From: an uncultured Clostridia bacterium
GTDB taxonomy: Bacteria; Bacillota; Clostridia; Christensenellales; UBA1242
Direction: 5' to 3'
Assembly: GCA_905236445.1 (NCBI GenBank)
Contig: CAJOPQ010000103.1
Coordinates: forward strand, 1-7,582
Length of the DNA: 7,582 nucleotides
Shown: positions 1-5,769 of the stretch, in pieces
Numbering within the stretch: position 1 is the first letter of the stretch
How the letters are laid out: each line of letters begins with the position of its first letter
The notes under the pieces: generated by a model
The model's input: only the letters and a program-made list of their open reading frames with translations
Told to the model about the DNA's origin: nothing
The model's database searches: none
Made by a program: the position numbers and the translations under genes

Positions 1-69
1 ATTTATATATTAATATATATATTTATCATTAGTATGTTCTTTTGTATTGTATCAAATCAACAACCAATA

Positions 70-102
70 GTCAAACTTTATAAGGTTAGTTGTTTGTTTG
101 AC
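70..102. repeat. Operator-like inverted repeat at the dtd promoter
   Basis: GTCAAAC (70-76) and GTTTGAC (96-102) form a perfect 7-base inverted repeat separated by 19 bases. The right arm covers most of the -35 box of the dtd promoter. A second pair, AACAAC (59-64) and GTTGTT (89-94), interleaves with it. The placement would suit a repressor site or a folded leader, but short inverted repeats are common by chance in AT-rich DNA, so a role is only suggested. Confidence 0.3.
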
Positions 103-126
103 AAACTTGCAAAACTTATGTAGAAT
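98..126 (+). promoter_or_regulatory. Sigma-70/A promoter for dtd
   Basis: A perfect -35 box TTGACA (98-103), a 17-base spacer and a -10 box TAGAAT (121-126, five of six consensus bases) lie just upstream of dtd. Transcription would start near 132-134, giving a leader of under 20 bases that contains only the ribosome-binding site AGAGGA (138-143), 7 bases before the ATG. Confidence 0.8.
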
Positions 127-150
127 CCTTAATAGATAGAGGACAAAAAT

Positions 151-606
151 ATGAACATTGTAATTCAAAAAACACACAGATGCAGTCTTAGTGTAGAAGA
201 TAAGTTGATATCACAAATCGGCAAAGGCTTAATCGTATTTGTAGGAGTGGATCAACACGATACGCATGAGATTGTGGATTATATGGCAAGAAAAATCTCT
301 CACCTTAGACTTTTTAAAGATGAGAACGACAAAATAAATAAAAGCGTATTAGACATAGGCGGAGATGTGATGGTGGTAAGCAATTTCACGCTTAATGCAG
401 TGATTGGTTCTGGCACTAGGCCAAGTTTCTCTCATAGTGCGCCTCCAGATTATGCTAACGAGTTGTATCTAGAGTTGGCAGAGAAATTTCGACAAAATGG
501 AATAAAACATGTTGCGACTGGTGTCTTTGGTGCACACATGCACTTAGATACAATAATAGACGGCCCTTTCAATATAGTTTTAGAGAAAAAAGCAATTACA
601 GAATAA
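151..606 (+). CDS. dtd: D-aminoacyl-tRNA deacylase (DTD)
   Basis: This cytoplasmic enzyme hydrolyses D-amino acids, and in the family also glycine wrongly attached to tRNA-Ala, from charged tRNA, which protects translation. At 151 aa it is full length for the DTD fold. Visible family features are the N-terminal IQK strand, GKGL (24-27), TRPSF (89-93) followed by APP (97-99), GVFGAHM (124-130) and the Gly138-Pro139 pair that forms the cross-subunit cis-proline proofreading motif. Two signature positions deviate. The usual SQFTL reads SNFTL (Ser77, Asn78, Thr80), and the usual GPVT reads GPFN. The ATG at 151 is supported by AGAGGA with 7-base spacing. The gene is monocistronic, with its own promoter and terminator, and converges on the jag operon. 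The family call is secure; whether the substitutions alter activity is unknown. Confidence 0.95.
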   Translation: MNIVIQKTHRCSLSVEDKLISQIGKGLIVFVGVDQHDTHEIVDYMARKISHLRLFKDENDKINKSVLDIGGDVMVVSNFTLNAVIGSGTRPSFSHSAPPDYANELYLELAEKFRQNGIKHVATGVFGAHMHLDTIIDGPFNIVLEKKAITE

Positions 607-640
607 AAAAATTTGGCTAATCTAATTAGTCAAATTTTTT
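606..640. terminator. Bidirectional rho-independent terminator between dtd and the jag operon
   Basis: A 16-base stem (606-621 with 625-640) encloses the 3-base loop CTA. The core is TTTGGCTAAT paired with ATTAGTCAAA, flanked by a run of A on the left and a run of T on the right, so both strands end in a U tract. The single irregular pair is G-U on the + strand and A-C on the - strand, so it should be slightly stronger for dtd. It begins at the dtd stop codon and lies 6 bases beyond the stop of the 38-aa ORF on the other strand. Confidence 0.9.
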
Positions 641-646
641 CTCCAA

Positions 647-763
647 TTACCAATCATATCTTGACACAGTATGAGTCTTGACATCATCGTAATAATCAAA
701 ATATTTCTGTTTGAACTTGGCCGTATTCTCAAGTTCTTTTTTCTTTTTCTCTTCTTTTGTCAT
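647..763 (-). CDS. Unrecognised 38-aa lysine- and tyrosine-rich small protein, last ORF of the rpmH-jag operon
   Basis: I do not recognise this protein. It reads on the - strand from ATG at 763 to TAA at 647-649. An AAGGTG ribosome-binding sequence lies 8 bases upstream of the ATG. The start is 24 bases after the jag stop, and the stop falls 7 bases before the terminator stem, so it fits neatly as the final cistron. The N-terminal half is very charged (MTKEEKKKKELENTAKFKQK) and probably helical. The C-terminal half is aromatic and acidic, with the stretch YFDYYDDVK, and ends in Asp-Trp. No signal peptide or membrane segment is visible. It could instead be an unselected ORF in a 3' untranslated region. 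The SD, the operon position and the clean end at the terminator favour a real gene. Confidence 0.6.
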   Translation of the reverse strand: MTKEEKKKKELENTAKFKQKYFDYYDDVKTHTVSRYDW

Positions 764-787
764 AGTGTCAACACCTTGGCATATGAA

Positions 788-1507
788 CTATGCAATATAG
801 TCTATAATTAGGCATCTATTAGGCTCTACGCCTTCGCTATGTGTGCCAATGTGCTCTACGTTCTGCAAAGAATAATGAATAATTCTTCTCTCATAACTAT
901 TCATTGGCTCTAATTTAAGGCTTTTCTTGTTCTTAATAACCTTTGCAGCCATTCTTGATGCAAGATCTTGAAGGCTTTGTTTTCTCTTATCTCTATATCC
1001 TTCGACATCCAAGAACACTCTCTTATGATATTTGTCAAACTTATTTCTAATTAATGTATTCATCAAAGACTGTGTAGCTTCTAATGTATCGCCATGATGA
1101 CCAATAAGCATTCCTAAAGCTTCGCCACTAAGCTTGATATATAGATCGTTGTTAGCTACTTGAGCATAGATCTTGCCTTCAACTTCTAGAGTAGATAGCA
1201 ATCCTTCGAAAAACTCCTTAACATAATCAAAGATTGCTTGCTCTTCTTCGTTTAATTCTCTTGTCTCTTGTGCTTCTTCTGTAACTAATTCGCTCTCGAC
1301 TTTGTCTAAAGTATTTGCCTGCATTTTCTCAAATTCTTGTCTATCTTCTTCGCTATCAAATACTGCAACCTCTATCTTGGCTTTCTTAAGCATAGAGCCT
1401 TTGTCTACAACCTTAATTCCGACTTCATCAATTTTTTTGCCAAGCATCTGAAGACCTTTCTCTATTGCAGCATCGACATCTTTAGCTGTTACTTCTATAA
1501 TTCTCAT
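788..1507 (-). CDS. khpB (jag): KhpB/Jag RNA-binding protein (Jag_N, KH and R3H domains)
   Basis: KhpB (Jag, EloR) is a cytoplasmic RNA-binding regulator. In Gram-positive relatives it partners KhpA and affects cell elongation and division. Its 239 residues show a Jag_N domain (about 1-50), a charged acidic linker (about 51-92), a KH domain (about 93-166) whose GxxG loop is GHHG (136-139), and an R3H domain (about 175-237). The R3H part has EPMNSYERR, the Arg207-x3-His211 signature and THSEGVEPN. The loop is usually GRRG, so the two histidines are a mild variation. The ATG at 1507 is preceded by GGGAGA at good spacing. The gene lies 18 bases after yidC in the standard yidC-jag order and is followed by a 38-aa ORF rather than by mnmE. 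Confidence 0.95.
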   Translation of the reverse strand: MRIIEVTAKDVDAAIEKGLQMLGKKIDEVGIKVVDKGSMLKKAKIEVAVFDSEEDRQEFEKMQANTLDKVESELVTEEAQETRELNEEEQAIFDYVKEFFEGLLSTLEVEGKIYAQVANNDLYIKLSGEALGMLIGHHGDTLEATQSLMNTLIRNKFDKYHKRVFLDVEGYRDKRKQSLQDLASRMAAKVIKNKKSLKLEPMNSYERRIIHYSLQNVEHIGTHSEGVEPNRCLIIDYIA

Positions 1508-1525
1508 CGCGTTTATCTCCCTTTT

Positions 1526-2590
1526 TTATCTGACGTTTCTTCTATCATAAGAAGAACTTGTTTTTTTGTCTTGTTTCAAAGACTTCTCAATCATTTTGTC
1601 CACCATAGTTGTTGTCAATATATTGCTAAGTAATGCGAACAGTTGACTTGTAACAATGTATATACCAAATGATGCCGTATAAAGTAGTGTGAAGAATCCC
1701 ATAATAATAGGCATGATGATATACATTCCTTTATTAGCAGTTGCATCACTTCCAGGTGCTGCAAGCAAGTTGTTGGCAGTCTTCTTGGCTCGTCTTTTCG
1801 AAATTAATTGATTAACATATAAAGATCCAAATGAGGTAAGAGCGGCAAGCACGCATAGGATAAAATATCCATTCCACGCACTGTATTCTTTGCTATCTAG
1901 CAAAGCACCCATAACCTTGTTATACTCGTCCTCTTGAGGCACTTCTACATCTTTCAATTTGCTAACATTTTGCGAAAAAGTTTTGTAATCTAGAATAGAG
2001 CCAACACTAGTATCTGGACGCCAAATACTCTTAATCCATAGAAAACCCGTCTTGTTGTTCTCGAATGCCTCAATTGTCTTATCTCCAGCATAAGCATCTG
2101 CATAGATCTCAAGGCTATCATATCCTTCTGTCACGACACCTGCATCTATAACTTCTTGATAAGAAGTATGATATGCTGTGCTAATTGTCTCATATTCTGT
2201 ATACATCTTATAATAAGACACATTATTTAAAGCTCCAAACAATGTAAAGAACACAACCATAGTTACAACTAAGTATGCAAGCAATATTCCACACATGCCA
2301 CCTACGCTATAGTTCTTGGACTTATATAGTTCCATTGTTTTCTTGTTAAGCAAATCACGATTCTCGCCATATCTTGTTTTTAACTTGTCCAACTCTGGTT
2401 TCATCTCAATCTGCTTAATGTTATTCTTCTTAGTTACATATTTATTAACAAAGTCTATTGGAAGTAGTATTAGCCTTATCATTATTGTAATAAGGATAAT
2501 AGCTATAGCATAGTTGCCTATTCCAGACTCTAGCCAAAACAATATGGATTCCCACAAGCCACTTGGCTGTGCCACCATTAGTAGATCCAT
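1526..2590 (-). CDS. yidC: YidC/Oxa1-family membrane protein insertase
   Basis: YidC inserts and folds membrane proteins, alone or with SecYEG. The 354 residues show the Gram-positive five-helix core: helix 1 at about 27-47 with the conserved groove Arg39 in TIMIRLILLP, a charged cytoplasmic loop (50-95), helix 2 (98-120), then helices at about 241-262, 288-304 and 305-328. The family sequence FLWIKSIWRPD is at 183-193, and MPIIMGFF at 293-300. No lipobox is visible, unlike SpoIIIJ-type paralogues. The outside segments between helix 2 and FLW (about 121-182) and between RPD and helix 3 (about 194-240) are much longer than usual. Start ATG 2590 is chosen because AAAGGAG lies 7 bases upstream. 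The alternative in-frame ATG at 2578, which overlaps the yidD stop as TAATG, is 19 bases from that SD. The chosen start overlaps yidD by 13 bases. Confidence 0.95.
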   Translation of the reverse strand: MDLLMVAQPSGLWESILFWLESGIGNYAIAIILITIMIRLILLPIDFVNKYVTKKNNIKQIEMKPELDKLKTRYGENRDLLNKKTMELYKSKNYSVGGMCGILLAYLVVTMVVFFTLFGALNNVSYYKMYTEYETISTAYHTSYQEVIDAGVVTEGYDSLEIYADAYAGDKTIEAFENNKTGFLWIKSIWRPDTSVGSILDYKTFSQNVSKLKDVEVPQEDEYNKVMGALLDSKEYSAWNGYFILCVLAALTSFGSLYVNQLISKRRAKKTANNLLAAPGSDATANKGMYIIMPIIMGFFTLLYTASFGIYIVTSQLFALLSNILTTTMVDKMIEKSLKQDKKTSSSYDRRNVR

Positions 2591-2853
2591 TTACTCTCTC
2601 CTTTTATGCTATAAGGCACATAATCAATGCCACCTTTTGCCTTTGGATTACATCGTAGCAATCTCTTAGTACCCATTACTAACCCTCTGATTATACCAAA
2701 TTCTTTGATAGACTCCAACATAAAAGAGGAACAAGTAGGGTAATAACAACATTTTTTTGGCAAAAATGGAGAAATTACTAGTTTGTAGAAGTAAATTAAC
2801 AATATTACAAGCGCTTTTAGAGGCCATGTAATAATCTTTATTACAACTGACAT
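2578..2853 (-). CDS. yidD: YidD membrane protein insertion efficiency factor
   Basis: YidD is a small, inner-face membrane-associated protein that assists YidC-dependent insertion. The 91 residues have an N-terminal hydrophobic, amphipathic segment (about 5-30) and the family signature: CCYYPTCSSF (35-44), a helix ESIKEFG (47-53), and RLLRCNPKAKGGIDYVP (64-80). Cys35, Cys36, Cys41 and Cys68 include the conserved cysteines. ATG 2853 follows AGAGGAG at 6-base spacing, in the 15-base gap after rnpA. Its last 13 bases overlap the start of yidC, and the yidC SD lies inside yidD, which suggests translational coupling of the two partners. Confidence 0.95.
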   Translation of the reverse strand: MSVVIKIITWPLKALVILLIYFYKLVISPFLPKKCCYYPTCSSFMLESIKEFGIIRGLVMGTKRLLRCNPKAKGGIDYVPYSIKGESKWIY

Positions 2854-2868
2854 ATATATCTCCTCTGC

Positions 2869-3198
2869 CTATTGCACCTTTGACAAAAGTTGCAATAGTT
2901 GTTGCTCCACATCTTCATATGTGCACGATGCAATTGTTGGCCTTGCAATAATTACATAGTTTCTAGAACTTACAACACTTGCCATATTAAGCCTAACAAT
3001 TGCCCTAAGTCTCCTTTTGACTATGTTTCTTACATATGCCTTACCTACTTTGTTGCTTACTGCGAAGCCAAATTTAGTTCTTTTGAACTTATTGGTTGTA
3101 TACATTACGACCAAATCTTTGGAATACAACGCTGTACCATTGCGATAAATATATCCAAATTCTTTACGTTTCTTTAGTCTATTAGCTTGTTGTAGCAT
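2869..3198 (-). CDS. rnpA: Ribonuclease P protein component
   Basis: RnpA is the protein subunit of RNase P, which removes the 5' leader of pre-tRNA. It binds the leader and stabilises the catalytic RNA. The 109 residues are the usual length. The N-terminal RLKKRKEFGYIYRNG matches the family, as do FGFAVSNKVGKA (43-54) and the motif following it. That central RNR motif, normally RNRxKRxxR, here reads RNIVKRRLR (57-65): Ile59 (codon ATA) replaces a near-invariant Arg, one base from AGA. The other basic residues are kept. ATG 3198 follows AAAGGA. Upstream is a terminator (3285-3325), so expression relies on readthrough from rpmH or on a weak internal promoter. A TATAAT at 3258-3263 is present but lacks a convincing -35 box. 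Confidence 0.95.
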   Translation of the reverse strand: MLQQANRLKKRKEFGYIYRNGTALYSKDLVVMYTTNKFKRTKFGFAVSNKVGKAYVRNIVKRRLRAIVRLNMASVVSSRNYVIIARPTIASCTYEDVEQQLLQLLSKVQ

Positions 3199-3233
3199 AA
3201 TATCTTTTCCTTTCTTACACTTAAACTCCCAGC

Positions 3234-3257
3234 CAACAATTAAACTGTTGCTGTTAG
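3234..3257 (-). other. Small hairpin in the rnpA leader
   Basis: On the - strand CAGCAACA pairs with TGTTGGCTG, an 8-base-pair stem with one bulged G and a 7-base loop, located 36 bases before the rnpA ATG. It has no U tract, so it is not a terminator. It could protect or position the 5' end of a processed rnpA message. It is short and may be chance. Confidence 0.3.
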
Positions 3258-3284
3258 ATTATATAAGCGTTAATTCTAATCTTT

Positions 3285-3325
3285 ATTATAAAACAAAAAG
3301 GCATAAACCAAAAATGTTTACGCCT
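3285..3325 (-). terminator. Rho-independent terminator between rpmH and rnpA
   Basis: On the - strand AGGCGTAAAC (3325-3316) and GTTTATGCCT (3308-3299) form a continuous 10-base-pair stem with one G-U pair and a 7-base loop, followed directly by TTTTTGTTTT. On the + strand the same position is an A-C mismatch, so the orientation is clearly - strand. It sits inside the operon and probably lets most transcripts end after rpmH, with partial readthrough into rnpA-yidD-yidC-jag. Confidence 0.85.
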
Positions 3326-3328
3326 AAA

Positions 3329-3346
3329 TAACCACAATTCTGGTTA
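3329..3346 (-). repeat. Inverted repeat upstream of the rpmH terminator
   Basis: TAACCA (3346-3341 on the - strand) and TGGTTA (3334-3329) form a 6-base-pair stem around the loop GAATTG. It lies three bases ahead of the rpmH terminator stem in the transcript. It might be a second 3'-end hairpin. There is no evidence for a separate role. Confidence 0.3.
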
Positions 3347-3384
3347 AAGAATGTAGATTTGTTAAGTCAAAAACTTGGCACTAT

Positions 3385-3519
3385 CTATGCAGATAGCTTT
3401 TTTCTGCCCCTGTTTCTTCTTCTCTTGATAACATTTCTGCCACCTTGAGTCTTCATTCTTTGTCTAAAACCATGAACTTTACTTCTTTGTTTTTTCTTAG
3501 GTTGGAATGTTCTTTTCAT
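3385..3519 (-). CDS. rpmH: 50S ribosomal protein L34
   Basis: L34 is a small basic protein of the large ribosomal subunit. Translation on the - strand from ATG 3519 gives 44 residues, the standard bacterial length. It starts [19 protein letters not shown], continues with the family segment [15 protein letters not shown] and ends GRKKLSA before TAG. The SD is AAAAGGAC, 7 bases upstream. It is the first gene of the rpmH-rnpA-yidD-yidC-jag block, driven by a perfect consensus promoter and followed by its own terminator, consistent with the high demand for a ribosomal protein. In many bacteria dnaA and the origin lie directly upstream; here a DUF2207 gene does. Confidence 0.98.
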   Translation of the reverse strand: MKRTFQPKKKQRSKVHGFRQRMKTQGGRNVIKRRRNRGRKKLSA

Positions 3520-3547
3520 ATCTTTGTCCTTTTTTTAGTTATTTTAC

Positions 3548-3563
3548 AATTAATTAATTAATT
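3548..3563. repeat. Four tandem copies of AATT in the rpmH leader
   Basis: AATT is repeated four times without interruption at 3548-3563, within the roughly 90-base 5' leader of rpmH. The run is itself palindromic. It may simply be AT-rich filler, or an unstructured A/U-rich stretch that keeps the ribosome-binding site open. Confidence 0.5.
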
Positions 3564-3589
3564 TTGGATTGTTGTAAATGTAAACCAAC

Positions 3590-3627
3590 TTTACTTTACA
3601 CAAATTGCGTATCTATTATAAAGTAAA
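3590..3627. repeat. Perfect 9-base inverted repeat across the rpmH promoter start region
   Basis: TTTACTTTA (3590-3598) and TAAAGTAAA (3619-3627) are exact inverted copies separated by 20 bases. One arm overlaps the upstream edge of the -10 box and part of the spacer. The other lies in the early transcribed leader. The arm centres are 29 bases apart, close to three helical turns. The arrangement resembles an operator for a dimeric or looping repressor. Chance cannot be excluded in such AT-rich DNA. Confidence 0.4.
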
Positions 3628-3643
3628 ATTTAACTGTTGTCAA
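3615..3643 (-). promoter_or_regulatory. Perfect consensus sigma-70/A promoter for rpmH
   Basis: On the - strand TTGACA (3643-3638), a 17-base spacer and TATAAT (3620-3615) match the consensus at all twelve positions. Transcription should begin near 3608, giving an rpmH leader of about 90 bases. This is the strongest promoter in the window, as expected for a ribosomal protein gene. Confidence 0.92.
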
Positions 3644-3701
3644 TACATTTTCACAAATAAAATAAGCTTATTTAATACAATTTTTTGCGATACAATTTGA
3701 A

Positions 3702-5627
3702 TTATCTGGAGTGACCACCGCCACCGCCAAAACCTCCTCCGGAGAAGCCACCACCTCCACCAGAGAAGCCACCACTGGAGGATCCACCACTTCCCGATCG
3801 CATAGTTCTGTACGAAATTGATCTTGCTGCGCCGGTAAATGACCTGTCCACTCTTACCATAACGTATATAAAGGTTCGATCTTGAGTAGACAACCAGTTA
3901 GGATTATCTATTGCTAAGAAGTCTAATTTCTTGATCCATTTATCTGATACCCCAAGCACATATGTATAAGGTAGAATGTTGAAGAAATAATCTGGATCTT
4001 CGCAGATTAGTGCTTCTAATCTTCCTTTTTCGGCACTAACCAAGAAGTCTTTAAAGGCCAATATCTCGCCATATAATTCAGTTTCTTTCTTATTTCTTCT
4101 AGGCATAATTGCCACAAATATCAGAGCAATAACAACGGCAACATAATTGGCTATTTCACATATCCATAACCAAGACTCAAATTGAAAATATATTTTGAAA
4201 AACCCCACTAATATTCCAATTTGATAAACTACATATAATGTTATAGATACAACTCTTGCAAATTTGTCCCTAATATTAGCATATTGCACTAGTGTTGCAC
4301 ATGAGAAAAAGATTGTGATAAAAGCAATTATAAAATAATCACCCGTTTCCAATACAAAGGCAGGTACAATAATTGCTAACAAATTACATAACAAGATCAA
4401 TATTGTTAGCATATTAGAATATTTCTTGCTTGACGGCTCGAACATAGATTCATATTTCTTTTTACTATTATATCTTCTCATCTGAGTGATTGTATAATAA
4501 TACAATTCTCCACCCAGATCAGAAAGTTCGACAGTATTATTAGATGTGAACAGATCTTCCATAATACTCTTCTCTTTGCTATCACTTTCGCTGTAATCCT
4601 TCAACTTCTCTAATTGAAAACGATTAGAGTCTTTGATTTCTGTAATCTTAATATAACCCTTGTTGGCAAGCAAAATTACTGTTGCAATTGTCGACTTTGA
4701 TGATATTTTACTCTTATAATGGAGCTCCATATCTGTTGGGCTCATATTTTGTGGTGGATAGAAAGTAACTGGCTTTGTAATCTCATAATCTTTGCCATAC
4801 TTTTTCCACAACATTACTGCTATAACAACTAGAGCAATACTTAACAAGACAATTATGATTGTAGCAATCTTTGTTGCGTTAATTACAACCACATTGAAAT
4901 ATTTGTTAGGCATTTGTGCCCTTATTGTTAAAGCATTGAAAGCATCTAAGTAATCCATGGAACCAGATAAGATAACCTTGTCGCCACTGCTATCTATAGT
5001 TACCACAGCAATATTGGTAGAGCCATATGGGCCATATGTAGAACCCACATTGTCGCCAGATGTATCAAATTGCTTTGGTAATGTAACAGCATATGTAACG
5101 TTGTGCATTTCGCAATCCCAATATGGCCCTACAATGTTGAAATAAAACTCGTCAAAATCTTCTGTATTGTCACTACCCAGCACATAAGTATATCTGTATT
5201 GATAATGGTGAAATTTTTGATTTGTTTTGTTGTCATATCCCAAGTCTACTGTATAATAAGAGCCCGACTCACTAATGTTATAGATTCGATTTTCCGGATA
5301 ACCATTCTTTATTATCTGGAAATTCTTCACCTTGGCTATTATTGTTTGGCTAGTGCCGTCAGCACGCTTTGCAGTCGTAATCTTAGGAATTTCTCTTGTT
5401 ATACCTGCGTGAGAGCCATATAGGAACTCTACCTCAATCTCTTCTGTAATCACACAAGTACGGTCTTCATCAACTTGTATGTCAATATTGTAACTATTGA
5501 ATCTATACGAATTGTCCTTAGTTCCAACATATACAACCTCTTCTTGGTTACACCCAACAAAGAATATTGCAGCCACCATAATTATGGCTATTATTAAATA
5601 TTTGAAGCTATCTTTAATTTTTTCCAC
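3702..5627 (-). CDS. DUF2207-family membrane lipoprotein with Gly-rich C-terminus
   Basis: The molecular function of this family is unknown. The 641 residues begin with a signal sequence (1-25) ending in a lipobox-like FVGC, so Cys26 is probably lipidated. An extracellular beta-rich DUF2207 domain follows (about 40-245), with the family-like DRTCVITEEIEVEF and GITREIP. Next are one membrane helix (about 248-274), a cytoplasmic segment with TFYPPQNMSPTDMELHYK (288-305) and a winged-helix-like part, then four helices (about 405-425, 430-450, 458-480, 487-508). A conserved cytoplasmic part (518-565) follows, with FKDFLVSAEKGRLEAL and the stretch FFNILPYTYVLGV, and finally a Gly/Ser/Phe-rich tail (611-638). 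Start codon GTG 5627 is chosen because AAGGAG lies 7 bases upstream. It has its own promoter, divergent from the LRR unit. No clear terminator follows; readthrough could reach rpmH. Confidence 0.88.
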   Translation of the reverse strand: MEKIKDSFKYLIIAIIMVAAIFFVGCNQEEVVYVGTKDNSYRFNSYNIDIQVDEDRTCVITEEIEVEFLYGSHAGITREIPKITTAKRADGTSQTIIAKVKNFQIIKNGYPENRIYNISESGSYYTVDLGYDNKTNQKFHHYQYRYTYVLGSDNTEDFDEFYFNIVGPYWDCEMHNVTYAVTLPKQFDTSGDNVGSTYGPYGSTNIAVVTIDSSGDKVILSGSMDYLDAFNALTIRAQMPNKYFNVVVINATKIATIIIVLLSIALVVIAVMLWKKYGKDYEITKPVTFYPPQNMSPTDMELHYKSKISSKSTIATVILLANKGYIKITEIKDSNRFQLEKLKDYSESDSKEKSIMEDLFTSNNTVELSDLGGELYYYTITQMRRYNSKKKYESMFEPSSKKYSNMLTILILLCNLLAIIVPAFVLETGDYFIIAFITIFFSCATLVQYANIRDKFARVVSITLYVVYQIGILVGFFKIYFQFESWLWICEIANYVAVVIALIFVAIMPRRNKKETELYGEILAFKDFLVSAEKGRLEALICEDPDYFFNILPYTYVLGVSDKWIKKLDFLAIDNPNWLSTQDRTFIYVMVRVDRSFTGAARSISYRTMRSGSGGSSSGGFSGGGGGFSGGGFGGGGGHSR

Positions 5628-5659
5628 TTTATGCTCCTTATTGTTAGTCGCTATAAGTT

Positions 5660-5687
5660 ATTATAGCAAACACGTACAATATAACAA
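5660..5687 (-). promoter_or_regulatory. Extended -10 promoter for the DUF2207 gene
   Basis: On the - strand the extended -10 TGCTATAAT ends at 5660 (TATAAT 5665-5660), with TTGTTA (5687-5682, four of six consensus bases) 16 bases upstream. The predicted leader is about 25 bases and contains the AAGGAG ribosome-binding site before the GTG start. Confidence 0.72.
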
Positions 5688-5769
5688 AGCAAACTAACCA
5701 ATCTTTGCAAAAGCAATGTCGATATTGAAAGTGCAAAATTTTGTGTGTCATATAATTTTACAAAACATA

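Noticed and set aside
1..58. AT-rich repeat-like start of the window as a mobile-element end or divergent promoter
   Set aside because: Only low-complexity TA-rich sequence is present. No terminal repeats, target duplication or paired -35/-10 boxes were found on the - strand.
1337..1633. 98-aa open frame on the + strand across jag and yidC
   Set aside because: It lies antisense to two well-identified genes, has no ribosome-binding site, and its composition (Phe, Cys, Tyr-rich) is that of a reverse-strand shadow.
2576..2578. ATG at 2578 as the yidC start, overlapping the yidD stop as TAATG
   Set aside because: It is a typical coupling junction, but the only good SD (AAAGGAG) is 7 bases from ATG 2590 and 19 from ATG 2578. 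Some initiation there cannot be excluded.
3381..3402. Terminator-like hairpin CTATCT-ATGC-AGATAG followed by T residues on the + strand
   Set aside because: The T run is the complement of lysine codons at the end of rpmH, and no + strand gene leads into it.
3660..3676. AAATAAGCTTATTT palindrome after the DUF2207 gene as a terminator
   Set aside because: It has no loop, is all A-T except for two G-C pairs, and lacks a clean U tract. It would fold weakly.
3520..3701. Possible replication origin upstream of rpmH
   Set aside because: The position is classical and AT-rich, but I see no DnaA-box cluster and no dnaA gene in the window. The AT richness is explained by the promoter and leader.
4957..5697. 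Open frames of 62-106 aa on the + strand within and upstream of the DUF2207 gene
   Set aside because: They are antisense to a gene with clear domain structure and lack plausible start signals.
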